Origin: Artocarpus heterophyllus | Lineage: Eukaryota; Streptophyta; Magnoliopsida; Rosales; Moraceae | Reading direction: 5' to 3' | NCBI GenBank assembly: GCA_025403435.1 | Contig: CM046327.1 | Location: forward strand, 16,678,440-16,742,439 | DNA length: 64,000 bases | Shown here: positions 33,480 to 45,377 of the stretch, piece after piece | Position numbering within the stretch: position 1 is the first letter of the stretch | How the letters are laid out: every line of letters starts with the position of its first letter | Notes under the pieces: generated by a model | What the model was told of the DNA's origin: nothing | What the model saw: the letters and a program-made list of their open reading frames with translations, nothing else | Databases searched by the model: none | Made by a program: the position numbers and the translations under genes

Positions 33480-35395
33480 TCATATATATATATACACGTA
33501 CACATATAGGCGTTTCCTATGGTACACTTAAATGTTTTGAAACATCACTTACGTGTCATTATGAGGTCACTTGCCTACTATAGTATTGACAATAACAGTA
33601 ATTAGATTTTATAAGATTTCCTATCAAATTAACATAAATTTATGAAACCTACGGAAATTTATCCTAAAGCATGGAATATTTAAATAAAACTTTAAGAAAC
33701 TCTAAAATAAGCAATAATCTATAAATTAAACAAAACAATATAACATTCAAAATACTTAGCACATGATGATATCATGATAAGAAATGATTATAATATAATA
33801 AATTACAAACATGCTTTCATAAAGTCAAGTAGAATAATAAAAAAATATTCTGTATTATCGAAATTTTATCTATTAGAAGATGAGAAAATATTCATACTAA
33901 AATATATTGATACGTACATTTAGTTGAAGAGTGAATTTATGCATTTATTCTTACTAAATAAAATGACGCATGCCAAAATACACATAATTTCTTAAGCCCT
34001 ATTTAGTAAAAACAGTTTCAATCAAATCATTTTTATTATAATGTTTTCTTTTACAAAATTTGTACTTAAAAACGATTTAAACTATAATTGTATAGAGTTG
34101 ATAATTGTATAATGTATATGTCGTGGACATGTTATTTTATAATCATAGAGCTTGCCTGTATATGTCTGTCTAGTCTCCTTTGCTAGCACACATAACTTCT
34201 CGTAACGATATGAAGTGTTGTTACTACATATTGATAACTTATGTTAATTCTTAGATTGGCTTAAATTCGGTTGTTTGGAATAAATAATTCATGATTAGTT
34301 TATTGGTTGAATAAATTTTGTGAATTAATTTAAAGTAAACATGTTGAATTATTTGAATATATTTTATTTGATATGTGATAATTTGTATATTACAGTTTTA
34401 ATCAAATTACTTCTTTATTAGATTATTTAAATTAAAACTAAGGCTCTATTTAATATTCTTGTGAAGAATGAAATATAGAACTTCCAGAACTGGGCAAGAT
34501 GGTGACCAAGTCTAGCCGACTAGTGGATCGTAACCTAAGTTCCGTAAACTAGGCAGACTTACAGGCCAATGGTTTTGACCGACAGGCCAGTTAGCCTGAT
34601 TACAATAACCATTTTTCACATGTTTTGACGCGAATTTTAACCTAGTTATGAATTTAAAAGTCCTATCTAAATAGAATTAACTTCCTACCAGCTACTATAA
34701 ATAGTGTATTTATTCCTGTTATTATTTAGATCATAAGAAAAATTTAAAGAGAGTTTGCTAGAGAGAAAAACTCTACAACTCCCATAGGGCTATTCTTTAA
34801 CATCATGAATTATAGCTCTTGATTTTTCTTTTATCGTTGGAAGGAGACGTTGCTAAGAGAAGAATCAAATGATGTATACATACGTGCATTCAAGTCATGA
34901 AAAAGGAAATACCAAAAAAGATTAGTTGGTTGAGGCTCTTTTGAACGTCATTCTTATGTAGCAGTTTTATCGATTATTTTGTTGTCAGTAGCACGATTGT
35001 CGATTCACTAAGGTACGAATATCTTTTATTAATTTATGATACATAGCATACCTAACTCATTTTATAGGAAAAGCTTTTATTAATTTTTTAAAAATTTTAA
35101 TGCGTACTCGTTTTTAATAATATTTTAATTTAACAAACATAGCTAGGTTATTTATCTTATTAACCTAATAAAAAGGGCATCAACTACTGGGAAATTTTCA
35201 TAAATGGCATATTTTAAAATTTACTTTTTATAAATGCTACAAATGTTCATTTTAGGTACAATTTAACATGTAATGTAAATGAGAGTATCATAAACTTTTC
35301 TAAATGTGATATTAATGAATACGCTTTAAAAGTATGGCATAACATGGAAATGTTCTCTAAACCTGTTTTACTCAAGAAACAAAAGCCCAATAGAG
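33480..35395. other. AT-rich intergenic DNA, no gene
   Basis: There is a short AT run near 33482-33493 and long AT-rich sequence. A small patch near 34490-34620 with 'gccgactagtgg' and 'gaccgacaggccag' text resembles the 36730-36860 part of the solo LTR, so it may be a retroelement scrap. Nothing is coding. Confidence 0.4.
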
Positions 35396-35399
35396 AACC

Positions 35400-38300
35400 T
35401 CCTTAAAGCCCAAAATGCGAGCATGTGGTCTATTGCAAACATAAATTTTGGGCAGCAAAGGGTGGCATATGACAAACAGATACATATATAGCTAGGTTAT
35501 ATATCAATAACTAATACATATATAATTAACTTTTTTTTTCGTTAGGTGTCACACTTCAAAATCTAGGAGGTGACATGGCGGATTAATTAGATTAAATGAA
35601 TTGAATTTTGTAGAGACTGCTATGTTAAAAGATGTTAAAAATCAATTTTAAGAATGTGGAATTGTTAAAAATTTCTTGCAGTATTTGTTAAACGTATGGA
35701 AGCGAGCCAATGTAAGAAAGTATTAAATAAATAAACCCTATTGGGTCCTACCGAATCCACTTTAGTGTATACACACTTAGTACCAGCAATATTAAATACA
35801 TAACCACAGTCCAAAGAAAAGTAAATAGATTAGAACATTACATGTCTTGCTTATAAATACCCTAAAGGATAATATCTTGGCCCTGCAGTTCTTCCCAGTT
35901 CTTCAGTCTTCCCTAAGCTGAACTCCACCTAGAGGGGGAGAAAGTTTTAAAACAAGAAAATGTGAGCGAAAGGCTCAATAGAACTAAGTCTCAAAAACAT
36001 TTAGTTTAAACATATATATTTCATATTTAGACAAAAGCTATAACACAGAGCCAATAAATAAAACAGATAATAAATTAGAACTTATTAAATTTATTCACAC
36101 CGAATTAATCCTTTACGCATCCATAGACAGTCTCATTACTAAGTTATAGGCAAAGCCATATGAATCACCACCAAAGTGGCCCAGTTGGGTTTCGGGACCT
36201 GCCCTCAAGGTTGCACTTTCCACGACCCGATCCCTGTACATGGCATCATGCTCTATTTTATCATTCCGGACGGTACCAACCGACACGTCCAGTGTCACAT
36301 CATTATCATGTTTTTTTTTTTTTACCGAATGTTCTCATTACATTCATTATTATCATCTATTATTTAACCAAAAATGAAAATAAGTGATAAACTTCATTTC
36401 TTGGAAACATTTAAGGAGGAAAATGCTTTGTGGACAAATTCTTTTAAAAACATGGCTACCAAGGAGAATGGATAGAAGTCCTACCTCGAAATCCGTATCA
36501 AAGTCTAACACCACAGTCCCGATCCGCTATGCGTTAGCTCTACGAAACCACGACCAACCTTAGATAGAAACAAAGTTTATCAATTCCTAGCTTAAGGTAT
36601 TCTACATCTCTAAGCTATCTCATGGTGTCTTAGTATGCTTTTAGTGTTCACAAGATCATTTTATAAGGTCAAAATCTTGATCTAGGTTTTAACAGTGAAA
36701 ACAGGCGAAAAAAGTCATTTTTCATAAAGCTCAGTCGGCCTGTCGGAACCCTTGGTCTGGCTTGCCAAACTCCACAGTTCGGCCTGCAGGCCAACCAAGA
36801 CCGGCCTGCTGAACTAGCCCAAGTTTAGCCTGGCGACCAGATGAATCCGGTCTGCCAAACCTATGAATCCAGCTTGCCGAACTGGGAAAATGTGGGAGGT
36901 CCGAGGCTTCAATTCTCGGCCTTCTCAAGCCTAAAATCAAATTAAAACCTGTTTTTCTAAGTCTCAGAGCATATATAATGATCATAGATGATAAACAAAC
37001 ATAGTATGATACATTTAAACACATTTAAACAAGATTTACATGGAAATTTTCAAGGAAATTTGAAAATGGAGAAAAAGGGAAAAACTTGATTTAATCTAAA
37101 TCTCATGAAATCAAGCCTAGATTTCAAAGGATTTAAGTCCTACCAACTTAGATTAGAGGTTTCCTAAGCTCAAGGAACTCCGAGTACAACAGTTTAGAGA
37201 AATTGAATATTTCAAAAAAAAATTTAAAATTTAAAAAACAATAAAATTAACCTTAAATCGAAGCTTTAAATCTGTTTGTGGAAGCCAAAATTGTGTTCCT
37301 CACCTCCTAATCAAGCTGAGAATCAAGCCCAAACTCAAAGATTCGAAATCAAAATGAAGAAAGGAAGAGAAAGAGAGAGGGAAAGTAGAGAGAGAGAGGC
37401 TGAGAGAATGAGTGAGAGGGAGAGTGAAAGAGGGAAATAAATAAAAAGTGAGGGAAGCAAAACCATGTTCCCAGCACAAGGTTTTGAAATTGGGACATAC
37501 TGGGCATTTGACAAATTGTTTTGTTTAAAAATTCAAAATGACATTAAAAAATAATTAAAAATAGGAAAAATTTAAAATACCATAAAATACTTAAATTAAG
37601 CTCAGATTTTCATTAAAGCATACTAATCCACCACCCAAACACCAATTACACCTAATTAAATTTTTTGGGTGTTACATTAGGTGCACATGCTTTTACTGGT
37701 CTAAGGGTAAGTCGTTAGATTGACACTGCTTCATATATAGGTGGCTAAGAATCCAAGAAACTTACTCCTCCTTTCCTTCCATAATCTTGGAGCCTCTTCC
37801 AATTGCAGCCTTGACAACACTGGAGATAAAAGACTCTAAGGGGTCTAGCTACTCAATCGACACCATCTCTCACCACATCGGTCAAAGGTACAACCTTCCA
37901 AACTTTCATTCTCACCCAAAAACCACCCCTTCACTTGCGATGTCAGCCTTTCATCGACTTCCTCATCATGCAAGAACCATTAATCTCTCTAGGGTCGAGT
38001 CTCTAATGCCAACCAAATGATGGTGTTAGAGGTCGACCTTTTTATTTTGTTACGCAACATAATTGGTGGCTGCTAATTCATTTTAGTTTTACATAAGTTC
38101 CAATTCTTCTACTCTTGATGAAGGCTTTTTTATTGGATGGAAGTGAAATGTGTAATTTTATAAGAAAAAAAACTATAATAAATAATAAAAGGGTTGTTAA
38201 TACCAATGACTTTTAAATTTTGTGGTTCCTTTTATTTTACCCTAAACTTTAAAAATCACCACTTTGCTACCTCCAACTTTCATATTTTCTCATTTTACCT

Positions 38301-39100
38301 CCCTTGTACTCTAATTTTTCATCAAAAGTAATGGTAATAAACCCACATGAAGAAGGGCATATGAAAAACTAATACATATATAGTTGGGTGACATATCAAG
38401 AATTAATACATATATAATTGGGTTCTGTTTTTTCAATAGGGACATCTACCCTTACTGGTCCAAGGGCGAATCATTAAATTGACACTGATTCCCATATAGA
38501 CGACCAAGAATCCAAGAAATCCCTCCCATGATCTTGGAGCCTCTTCCACTTGCAGCCTCGCCAAGACGGGAGATAAGAGGCACTTAGGGGTCCAACTACC
38601 CCATCAACACCATCTCTCACCACGTCGGTCAAAGGTATAACCATCCAAACTCTTTTTCTCACCCAACCATAGCTTCACTTGTGATGCCAACCCTTCCATC
38701 GGCTTCCTCATCACATAAGAACCATTTTTCTCTCTTTAGGGCTGAGTCTCGAATACCAACCAAAATGATGGTGTTAGAGACTGACCTTTTTTGTCTTGTT
38801 ATGCAACATAATTGGTGGTTGTTAGTGTATTTAGTTCTACATATGTTCCAATGCTTCTGCTCTTAATGAAGGTTGTTTTTTTTAGATAGAAGTGAAATCA
38901 GTATTCAATAAAATATAATAAATAATAAAGGGTTATTAATTAACACTAATGACCCTTAAACTTTAGGGTTTCTTATTTTGCTCCCTAAACCTTGAAAATC
39001 ACAGCTTTACTACCTCAAACTTTCATATTTTCTCACTTTAGCCCTCATGTAAGGAGATATAAAAGTTTATATAGTAAAGTGACAATTGTTAAAGTTCAAG
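35400..39100. repeat. tandem duplication (about 0.76 kb), left copy split by a solo LTR
   Basis: Left copy: about 35440-35546 plus 37677-38340. Right copy: about 38345-39100. Matching landmarks are 'actaatacatatata' (35510 and 38370), 'attgacactg' (37718 and 38477), 'atgatggtgttagag' (38017 and 38764) and 'gcaacataattggtgg' (38055 and 38802). The offset is about 750-760 bp. ORFs inside (37787-38020 and 38681-38866) have no recognised domain. Confidence 0.75.
35542..37681 (-). mobile_element. solo LTR (35547-37676) with TSD TTAGG
   Basis: A 2130-bp block starts TGTCACAC and ends GTGTTACA. It is flanked by perfect TTAGG repeats at 35542-35546 and 37677-37681. There is no internal domain and no second LTR, so it is a recombination product. 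On the minus strand it starts TGTAACACCC, like the LTRs of the 9.0-kb element (TGTGACACCC). A similar GC-richer patch occurs inside, suggesting the same broad lineage. Confidence 0.9.
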
Positions 39101-40190
39101 AGACAAAGTAAGAGAAACTTTAAAGTTTACAATCCATAGTAAAATTACACAAAAATCCTCTTTAAATTATAATCTTTGCAATACTTTATCTCGAACTTCA
39201 AAACATACTATCCATTCCCCTTAAAATATGAACCATCAATAAAGATGGTTATTCTGTTAAACTTTTAATAGAAAATTGACAAATGATTATAAAATTTTTG
39301 TAATTCTAGTTATAAATGTAACCATAAAAATTAAAACAATAATAAAAATAGTCTTTATTGATGATTCAAAACCAAAAAAAAAAAAAATCAATTAAAACCA
39401 TTATGCTATTGGGAAAAAACTATATATATATATATCAAAATTTTCAAAGAAAAACAAACTCTGATAGCATTGATAAAATTTCTTTCATATTTTTAAAGTT
39501 TTTGTTTGTATTTATATCTTTTAAAATTTGAAAATACTTTTTGAGTACGAAGAACATTTAATAAAATTTTAAAGAAAATTTCTTTCATATTTTTGAATCT
39601 TTCATATTTTTGAAGTTTTCATTGGTACTTATACCTTTTAAAATTTGAAGATACTTTTTAGATAAAAAAAAGTATCATTTGAATAATATATGCTTTATAT
39701 TTTTTTTTTGTTTTTAGTCATCAATAAATACTATTTTTATTATAGTTTTAATTTTTTTAATTATTTTTATAACTAAGATTACTAAAATACTTTTAATTTT
39801 AAAATTGTTTATCAATTGCCCGTTAAAATTCTAACAGGAAGATAATTTTTGTTAATAGTTCATATTTTAGGGAAACACATGTTATGTTTTGAAGTTCAGA
39901 AAATAAAGTCTTATAAAGGCTATAGTTCAAACGAGATTTTTGCAATTAATCTTTAAAATTTTTTAAAAATAAGATAGTAGCATGTGCTAATTATTTTTAT
40001 GTTTTTTTATCATTGATAATTATTTTTATGTTGTTAATCATAAAATTAAATAATAATTATTAAAATAATATTAAACTTTGACTATTCGTAAATTGTAAAA
40101 TATTTTTCATTGCTACGTCACATGTCTAAATTTCCTAGGCAATGGCCACAGGTCCCTCTTGTGTGGAACAAAGCATTGAAGCAAAACCCA
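39100..40190. other. AT-rich intergenic and promoter region
   Basis: Strongly AT-rich, with two similar blocks near 39480-39550 and 39590-39660 ('ctttcatatttttgaa..tttgtatttat' type), an AT run at 39421-39434, and no ORF. The right end is the upstream region of the RNA-binding protein gene. Confidence 0.5.
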
Positions 40191-40193
40191 GAT

Positions 40194-40195
<2 letters not shown>

Positions 40196-40244
<49 letters not shown>

Positions 40245-40245
40245 A
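40196..40245 (+). repeat. (GA)n microsatellite in the 5' leader
   Basis: An almost perfect GA run of about 50 bp ends about 43 bp before the ATG at 40288, so it likely lies in the 5' UTR or core promoter. GA repeats in plant leaders can bind BPC/GAGA factors. A role here is inference. Confidence 0.85.
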
Positions 40246-40287
40246 ACTCTACTCTAGGGGTCTGATTTCTTCCCCAATTCGTCTCCG

Positions 40288-43200
40288 ATGGATGACATGG
40301 CCGCGTACTACCCACCTCCTCCTCCGCCGTCGGCGGTGCCTTCCTACCCTTACTACCAACAGCCGCCTCCACCCTCTGCGGCGGCGCTGCCACCTGCACC
40401 TCACCACTTGCCCCAGCCGTACGTCCCTCACCAACAGCAACCCCCTTACGGGATCTACACGCCGCCGCTCCTCACCCCGGGCTCCCACGACGAGGTCCGA
40501 ACGCTCTTCGTCGCCGGGCTTCCCGAGGACGTGAAGCCCCGCGAAATCTTTAATCTCTTCCGCGAGTTCCCCGGCTACGAGTCCTCGCATCTTCGGAGCC
40601 CTACCCAAACATCTCAGGTATGAACTTCTCTAATCATTATTAATTATGTATATCCTCTCAACAATTGAAGTCTTTTATCTTGTATATTTTTGAAAAGATT
40701 GGAACTTTCTTTTCCCCATTAATTGTTGGCTTGAATTTCTCATGTAATGTCATTGATAATCATGTGCTGAATCCGATACGGTGTTCTTCTTTGTGGCAGC
40801 CATTCGCTTTCGCTGTGTTTTTGGATCAGCAATATGCAATCGCTGCAATGCACGCTCTGAATGTAAGACAAACTTTTCCATTGTTGGGTATTCTATATGC
40901 AATGTGAGGAGCTAATATGTGGGTATTTTTTGTTTTATTACCATTCAACTGCATAAGCACATTTAATATGTGGGATTTAACTAGTATCAGGCTTTGATGA
41001 TATATTGACTAATTATTCATTATATCTGTTTTCATCTTTTTCTTTCCCCCTTTGTGAAGCTAATTAGCATACCTTCGATAAAATTCCTGTTTCAGAAATG
41101 CCAATAACGTCTTATGGTTCTAGCCAACTTGTGCAAAAATCTTTGTGTTTCTTGTTTTTCCCCCCTTTTTATTACTAGACATAAAGGCTTGATGATTGAG
41201 TCTGACATAAGTTAATACTGGACACTGCACCGCTCAAGTGTGTGTGTGTGTGTATTTCTCTTGTTAAGCTCCCATTTAGCTGGTTTAGTATATCAGGTTC
41301 ATTTATGGGTGGTTTAGTATATGTGTATATATGGCTTGAATATATGATTGTACGCTGTACTCCTTGTCGATGGGGTTGACAGATTTGTTAATGCAGTAGT
41401 CTATTGATAAATTACTGGCATTATAGAGCAGTAAGGCTTACAATCACGAGGACCTTGATTAGAACTGGCATTGGGATTAAACTGGCATTATAGAGCAGTA
41501 AAGCTTACAATCACGATGACCTTGATTAGAACTGGCATTGGGATTATTTTCTACTTTATCATTCAGTTCCTGCATTGGGATTACTTTCTACTTTATCATT
41601 CAGTTGATGCGGTTGAAAAATTTGTTCGCATTGTCTGCTTGATTCTCAATGTTCTCTGCAGGGGATGGTGTTTGATCTTGAGAAAGGGTCCACATTGTAC
41701 ATTGATCTAGCGAAAGCAAACTCTAGATCAAAGCGCCAAAGAACAGGTCTTTTACTTGTTAGATTCTGTGGCTATTAATTGATTTGTAAGTAAGTGTTGT
41801 AGTTTTTACTTGTTTGGAGCTGACTATGAGCCTTTGCCTGATCATTTTATTTAGATGATGGAAGATTTGGATCAGATAAGAGATCTAAACGGTCTCTGTT
41901 TTCAAGGGGGGCTAATGATTCTGGTAATGGCGGAGTAGGAGCTCTGTAGTTGCAACTTTTTTTTTTTGTCTTCCGTTTACTGTCCTGGTGTTGTAGGAAG
42001 GTTTTTGATTTCCTCATCTCTCTTCCAACTATCTTTCTCTCAATTGATATGATATGCTCAACATGATTATGTGGTGCCTGATTTTTGCTTGGAGTTAAAC
42101 TCTGTTAGTCACTCGAAGGACACATTCTTCTTAAAGCTCACATTGCACATGTTTTGCACGCATGGACACTAGCAGGTGTTGGCAGCACGCACACGCCTGG
42201 AATGGGTAATTCTGCTTACAACATTGGTTATCCATCTGCACCAAGGTCATCTGCACTGCTTAAGCACACTTGTACTATGTGAAAGTTATACTTTTTAGCT
42301 CAATAATCTGCACATATGCTATTACTTCTAGCAGAAAGGTCCCGGGCCTAATAAAGTTACTATATGCCCTGTTCCCTGAAGTTGGAGTTTATTATACTGG
42401 TCTTGTTAAGTTACATACTCTATATGTCTTGGAGTAACATCTATTAATTCTTTCCCTTTCTTCCCTTTTGTTTTGCTAAAACATTCAGTCAGGGGAATTT
42501 GGAGACTAAAGCAGTAAATGAGACCACGGCTTCACATTTGGTAGATCTTTTATCCCTTGTTTCTTCCCTTCTTTCCCTGCGGTCCTTGTGGAAAAAATTT
42601 GTGGACTATTACATTAAAACTAATGTTCTTTGTAAAATATTAATCTTTGTTTTTGATTTTCATGTAAAATTCCACTCTAATGTTTGGCACATAATTAACA
42701 ATTTTTTTAAGTTTTTATTTGTACTTGACGTCTTTGATGCTATATTTATAGCGTCTTAATCTAGAATAGCTTTTCTCAGTGGCATTTTTTGCTCTAATTC
42801 AAAACACTTGTCACATAATATGCTTATGACTAGGTCTGTGTTTAGCAATTAATAACTGTCTTCTTCTGCATGGACAGCATAATTCTTTGGTGCCGCATGT
42901 TCCACAAAATAATACCCCGTGCCCAACTCTTTTCGTGGCTAATTTAGGGCCTACTTGCACGGAGCAGGAGCTAGTTCAAGTATTTTCAAGGTTAGTACCT
43001 TCTCTGTTTTTTATGTCATATTCTTAATCTGAACTCTGAAAAAGTTATGATATTGTTTTTCACTGTTCCTATTAGATGCCCTGGGTTCATAAAATTGAAG
43101 ATGCAAGGAACATACGGGTCTCCAGTTGCATTTGTTGATTTTCAGGTGCTCCATCTGTTTTTATGGTTCTCTAAACATCTTGAAGCAAAATCCAAATTGC

Positions 43201-43840
43201 ACTTGATGTTCGCCTTTTTTTTCCCTGATATTATGATCCCACTTTATGCATGTATGAACTGCCAAATCCATGCAGGATACTGCCTGTTCAACTGGAGCCC
43301 TAAATCACCTACAAGGCACAATTCTGTTCTCATCCACGGGCGAAGGCATGCGAATAGAGTATCCTTTAGCAACTAAACTAGTTTTTGTTTTTTTTTTTTA
43401 GTTTTCATTTTATACTCCACGCTTTGAGATATTTTAAGATCTTACCTTATATTTTGGACTATGACATAGCATCACATTTCAAGTTCACGTCAAATCGTTA
43501 GACTTTTAGTCGGAGTTTAACCATAGAAAGACTTAAATGTCCTTCATATCTTGGAATTTTTTTTTCCCATTTTCCTATTCTTATTCTTTCTTTTCTAAAG
43601 GACTTTTAGGTCTTTTTCATAGTCAAAATAAGTTAGCCGAAGAAAGGTAAGATCGTAGCATAAGTTCGAAATCTAGGTTATAACTTTGATACAGTCCAAA
43701 ATACAAAGTATGGTTTTCTAATTCCTTGTGTTTTTTATCATTTTAATTCTTTGCGTTGGTTATGCTTTATAAATGTTTTGCTTAACAATAACCTAAGGTT
43801 TGCAAAATCGAGGATGGGAATGCGTAAGAAGTCGAAGTAA
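40288..43840 (+). CDS. RNA-binding protein with two RRM domains
   Basis: Coding exons are 40288-40617, 40800-40862, 41662-41746, 41855-41923, 42176-42245, 42489-42540, 42878-42990, 43076-43145, 43276-43358 and 43798-43840. These total 978 nt, 325 aa, and the frame is kept throughout. Residues 1 to about 68 are Pro/Tyr/Gln-rich and low-complexity. RRM1 starts [10 protein letters not shown] and continues [17 protein letters not shown] basic linker follows ([15 protein letters not shown]). RRM2 starts [10 protein letters not shown] and continues [11 protein letters not shown]. The tail is [14 protein letters not shown]. The layout matches the plant relatives of RBPMS/couch potato and yeast Whi3-type proteins, which bind mRNA; targets are unknown. 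Exon 6 boundaries are the least certain. The last intron carries U12-type signals. The third intron before 41662 contains tandem duplications. Confidence 0.92.
41400..41606 (+). repeat. tandem duplications inside an intron
   Basis: A unit of about 72 bp (actggcattatagagcagta .. gaactggcattgggatta) occurs twice in a row at about 41414-41550. A shorter unit (gcattgggattactttctac type) is then duplicated at about 41536-41606. A short plus-strand ORF (41471-41710) spans this and the next exon and is not a separate gene. Confidence 0.85.
43359..43797 (+). other. U12-type (minor spliceosome) intron
   Basis: The donor is GTATCCTTTA, the U12 consensus. The branch-site-like TTGCTTAAC ends 13 nt before the acceptor AAG, and no long polypyrimidine tract precedes it. 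Splicing here restores the frame into [13 protein letters not shown]. Reading through gives an unrelated tail and a stop after about a dozen codons. The intron splits RRM2 near its last strand. Confidence 0.85.
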
Positions 43841-45377
43841 ATTCAAAGGGAACAGGGAGAACAGCCGTGTTGAAGGGTTGTTCTCCTCTAGAAACCTCCC
43901 TAATTATGGTTTTGATGAGTGTTATCATATTTTGTAGTACTATGTACCAATGGTGTTTAGTGAATATTAGTGGTTGTTGTCATTATAATTATAATTTGCC
44001 TCATAAATTAGAAAGAGCCGGTTACCATTTATAGTTATTGATAGCCTTCAAAATGGAAGATTTCCTTTTCATCATCATCTATTTCCTAGTTTTCTTTTCG
44101 TTTCTTTTTTCCCCCCATTTTTTTTTAAATGAAGGTTTATTCTTGTTAAATTGAAATAAATATTACAATAGTTAATATATTACTTCTATTTAGGGACATA
44201 TATTAGGTAATGTTTGACTTTTTTATTACCACTATTGTGTTTTGACTTTCTTTTTTTTTTTTCCTTCCAATCCATACCATTTTTCTTAACTAAAGGGGCA
44301 AAATAGCTCTAGATAACGTATATTTGTCCTCTCTCTTTCTTCTGTAAGTTCTCTTTTAGGAATTTTTTTAAAACTTATGTGCAAGTGGTATGTTTCAAAC
44401 TATTTTAAAGAAGTGTTAAAATTGAAAAATTATACAAAGAAGTGGTTGTTCTCAAATACACGTTACTTTTGGTAAGTAGGAAAAGGTAAGTAAGGAGGCG
44501 TTTGTTTGGAGGGTTTAAAAAGCTTGAAACCAATTTTGGACCTAAGTTGGTGTTTGGCTTAAAAATCGTAGACTCAATTTCAAACTCGTGACAAGATGTT
44601 TGAGATTAAAAACCACCTAGTTTCAGAATTTAACCCCCTCTAAAATCGAACTCAGCATTCTCCCATGTGGCATTTGAGTCTTTTTTTTTTTTTTTACATC
44701 TAAACACAATTTTATATTTTAGATTTTATTTTTAATTTTAATTTTAAACCATAATTTTCAAACTTTTTATCTCAAACACAAAAAATTTAAAGCATCATGA
44801 TTCGAACTCTTGAAATAAACAGAACCAAATTGCGGCTTTTAAGTATGCATTTAGAATCATATTTTTAAAAAAGTTTAAATGGGTCATTATGATTTTTAAA
44901 CTCTTCAATAAGTAAAAATATATTATAGTGAAGTTTATAATATCTTATTAAAGTTTGATACAATTTCTAAAGTACTTTTTTTTGTTAAGAAGCTACATTA
45001 TATATGAGTCCGTTTGGCAGAACTATCTAAAAATCGTTTTCATGAGTCCAAAATCTATTTAATGGAAGTGTTTGGATAATCTATTAGAAAAACTTTGGCT
45101 CTCTTTAAAAAGCTTCTAGTCAAAGTTGCAAATATGGCTTTTAAAAAAAAAAAAAAAAAAACTTATAAAAGGGTGTTTAGAATTTGTATTAGAGTTTTAA
45201 TAAAATATTATAAACTTTATTATAAACTTATATTTTTATTACTTATTAAAAAATTTATAACCATTTTTAGCCACTTAATTTTTTTTTTAAATATGATCCC
45301 AACACTTTTTAAAAAGCTATAACTTTTATCTCTATTCTTTTATTGACTAAAAGCATAAGTAAAAGTTCTATTAGGCC
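43841..45377. other. 3' flank plus MITE-like repeats, no gene
   Basis: After the stop there is AT-rich sequence with T runs. A block from about 44497 ('ggcgtttgtttggagg') to 44860 and another from about 45005 ('gtccgtttggcagaac') to 45375 look like hAT-type MITEs; the second resembles family C at 30035-30560. The ORF 45095-45322 is a lysine-rich translation of A/T runs. Confidence 0.45.

Noticed and set aside
37787..38866. Possible gene in the tandem duplication (ORFs 37787-38020 and 38681-38866)
   Set aside because: The two copies do not keep a common frame and show no domain, so coding is not supported.
40142..40608. ORFs of 130 aa (+) and 119 aa (-) overlapping RRM exon 1
   Set aside because: They are other-frame readings of the GA repeat and the GC-rich first exon, which is confirmed by the in-frame RRM and splice sites.
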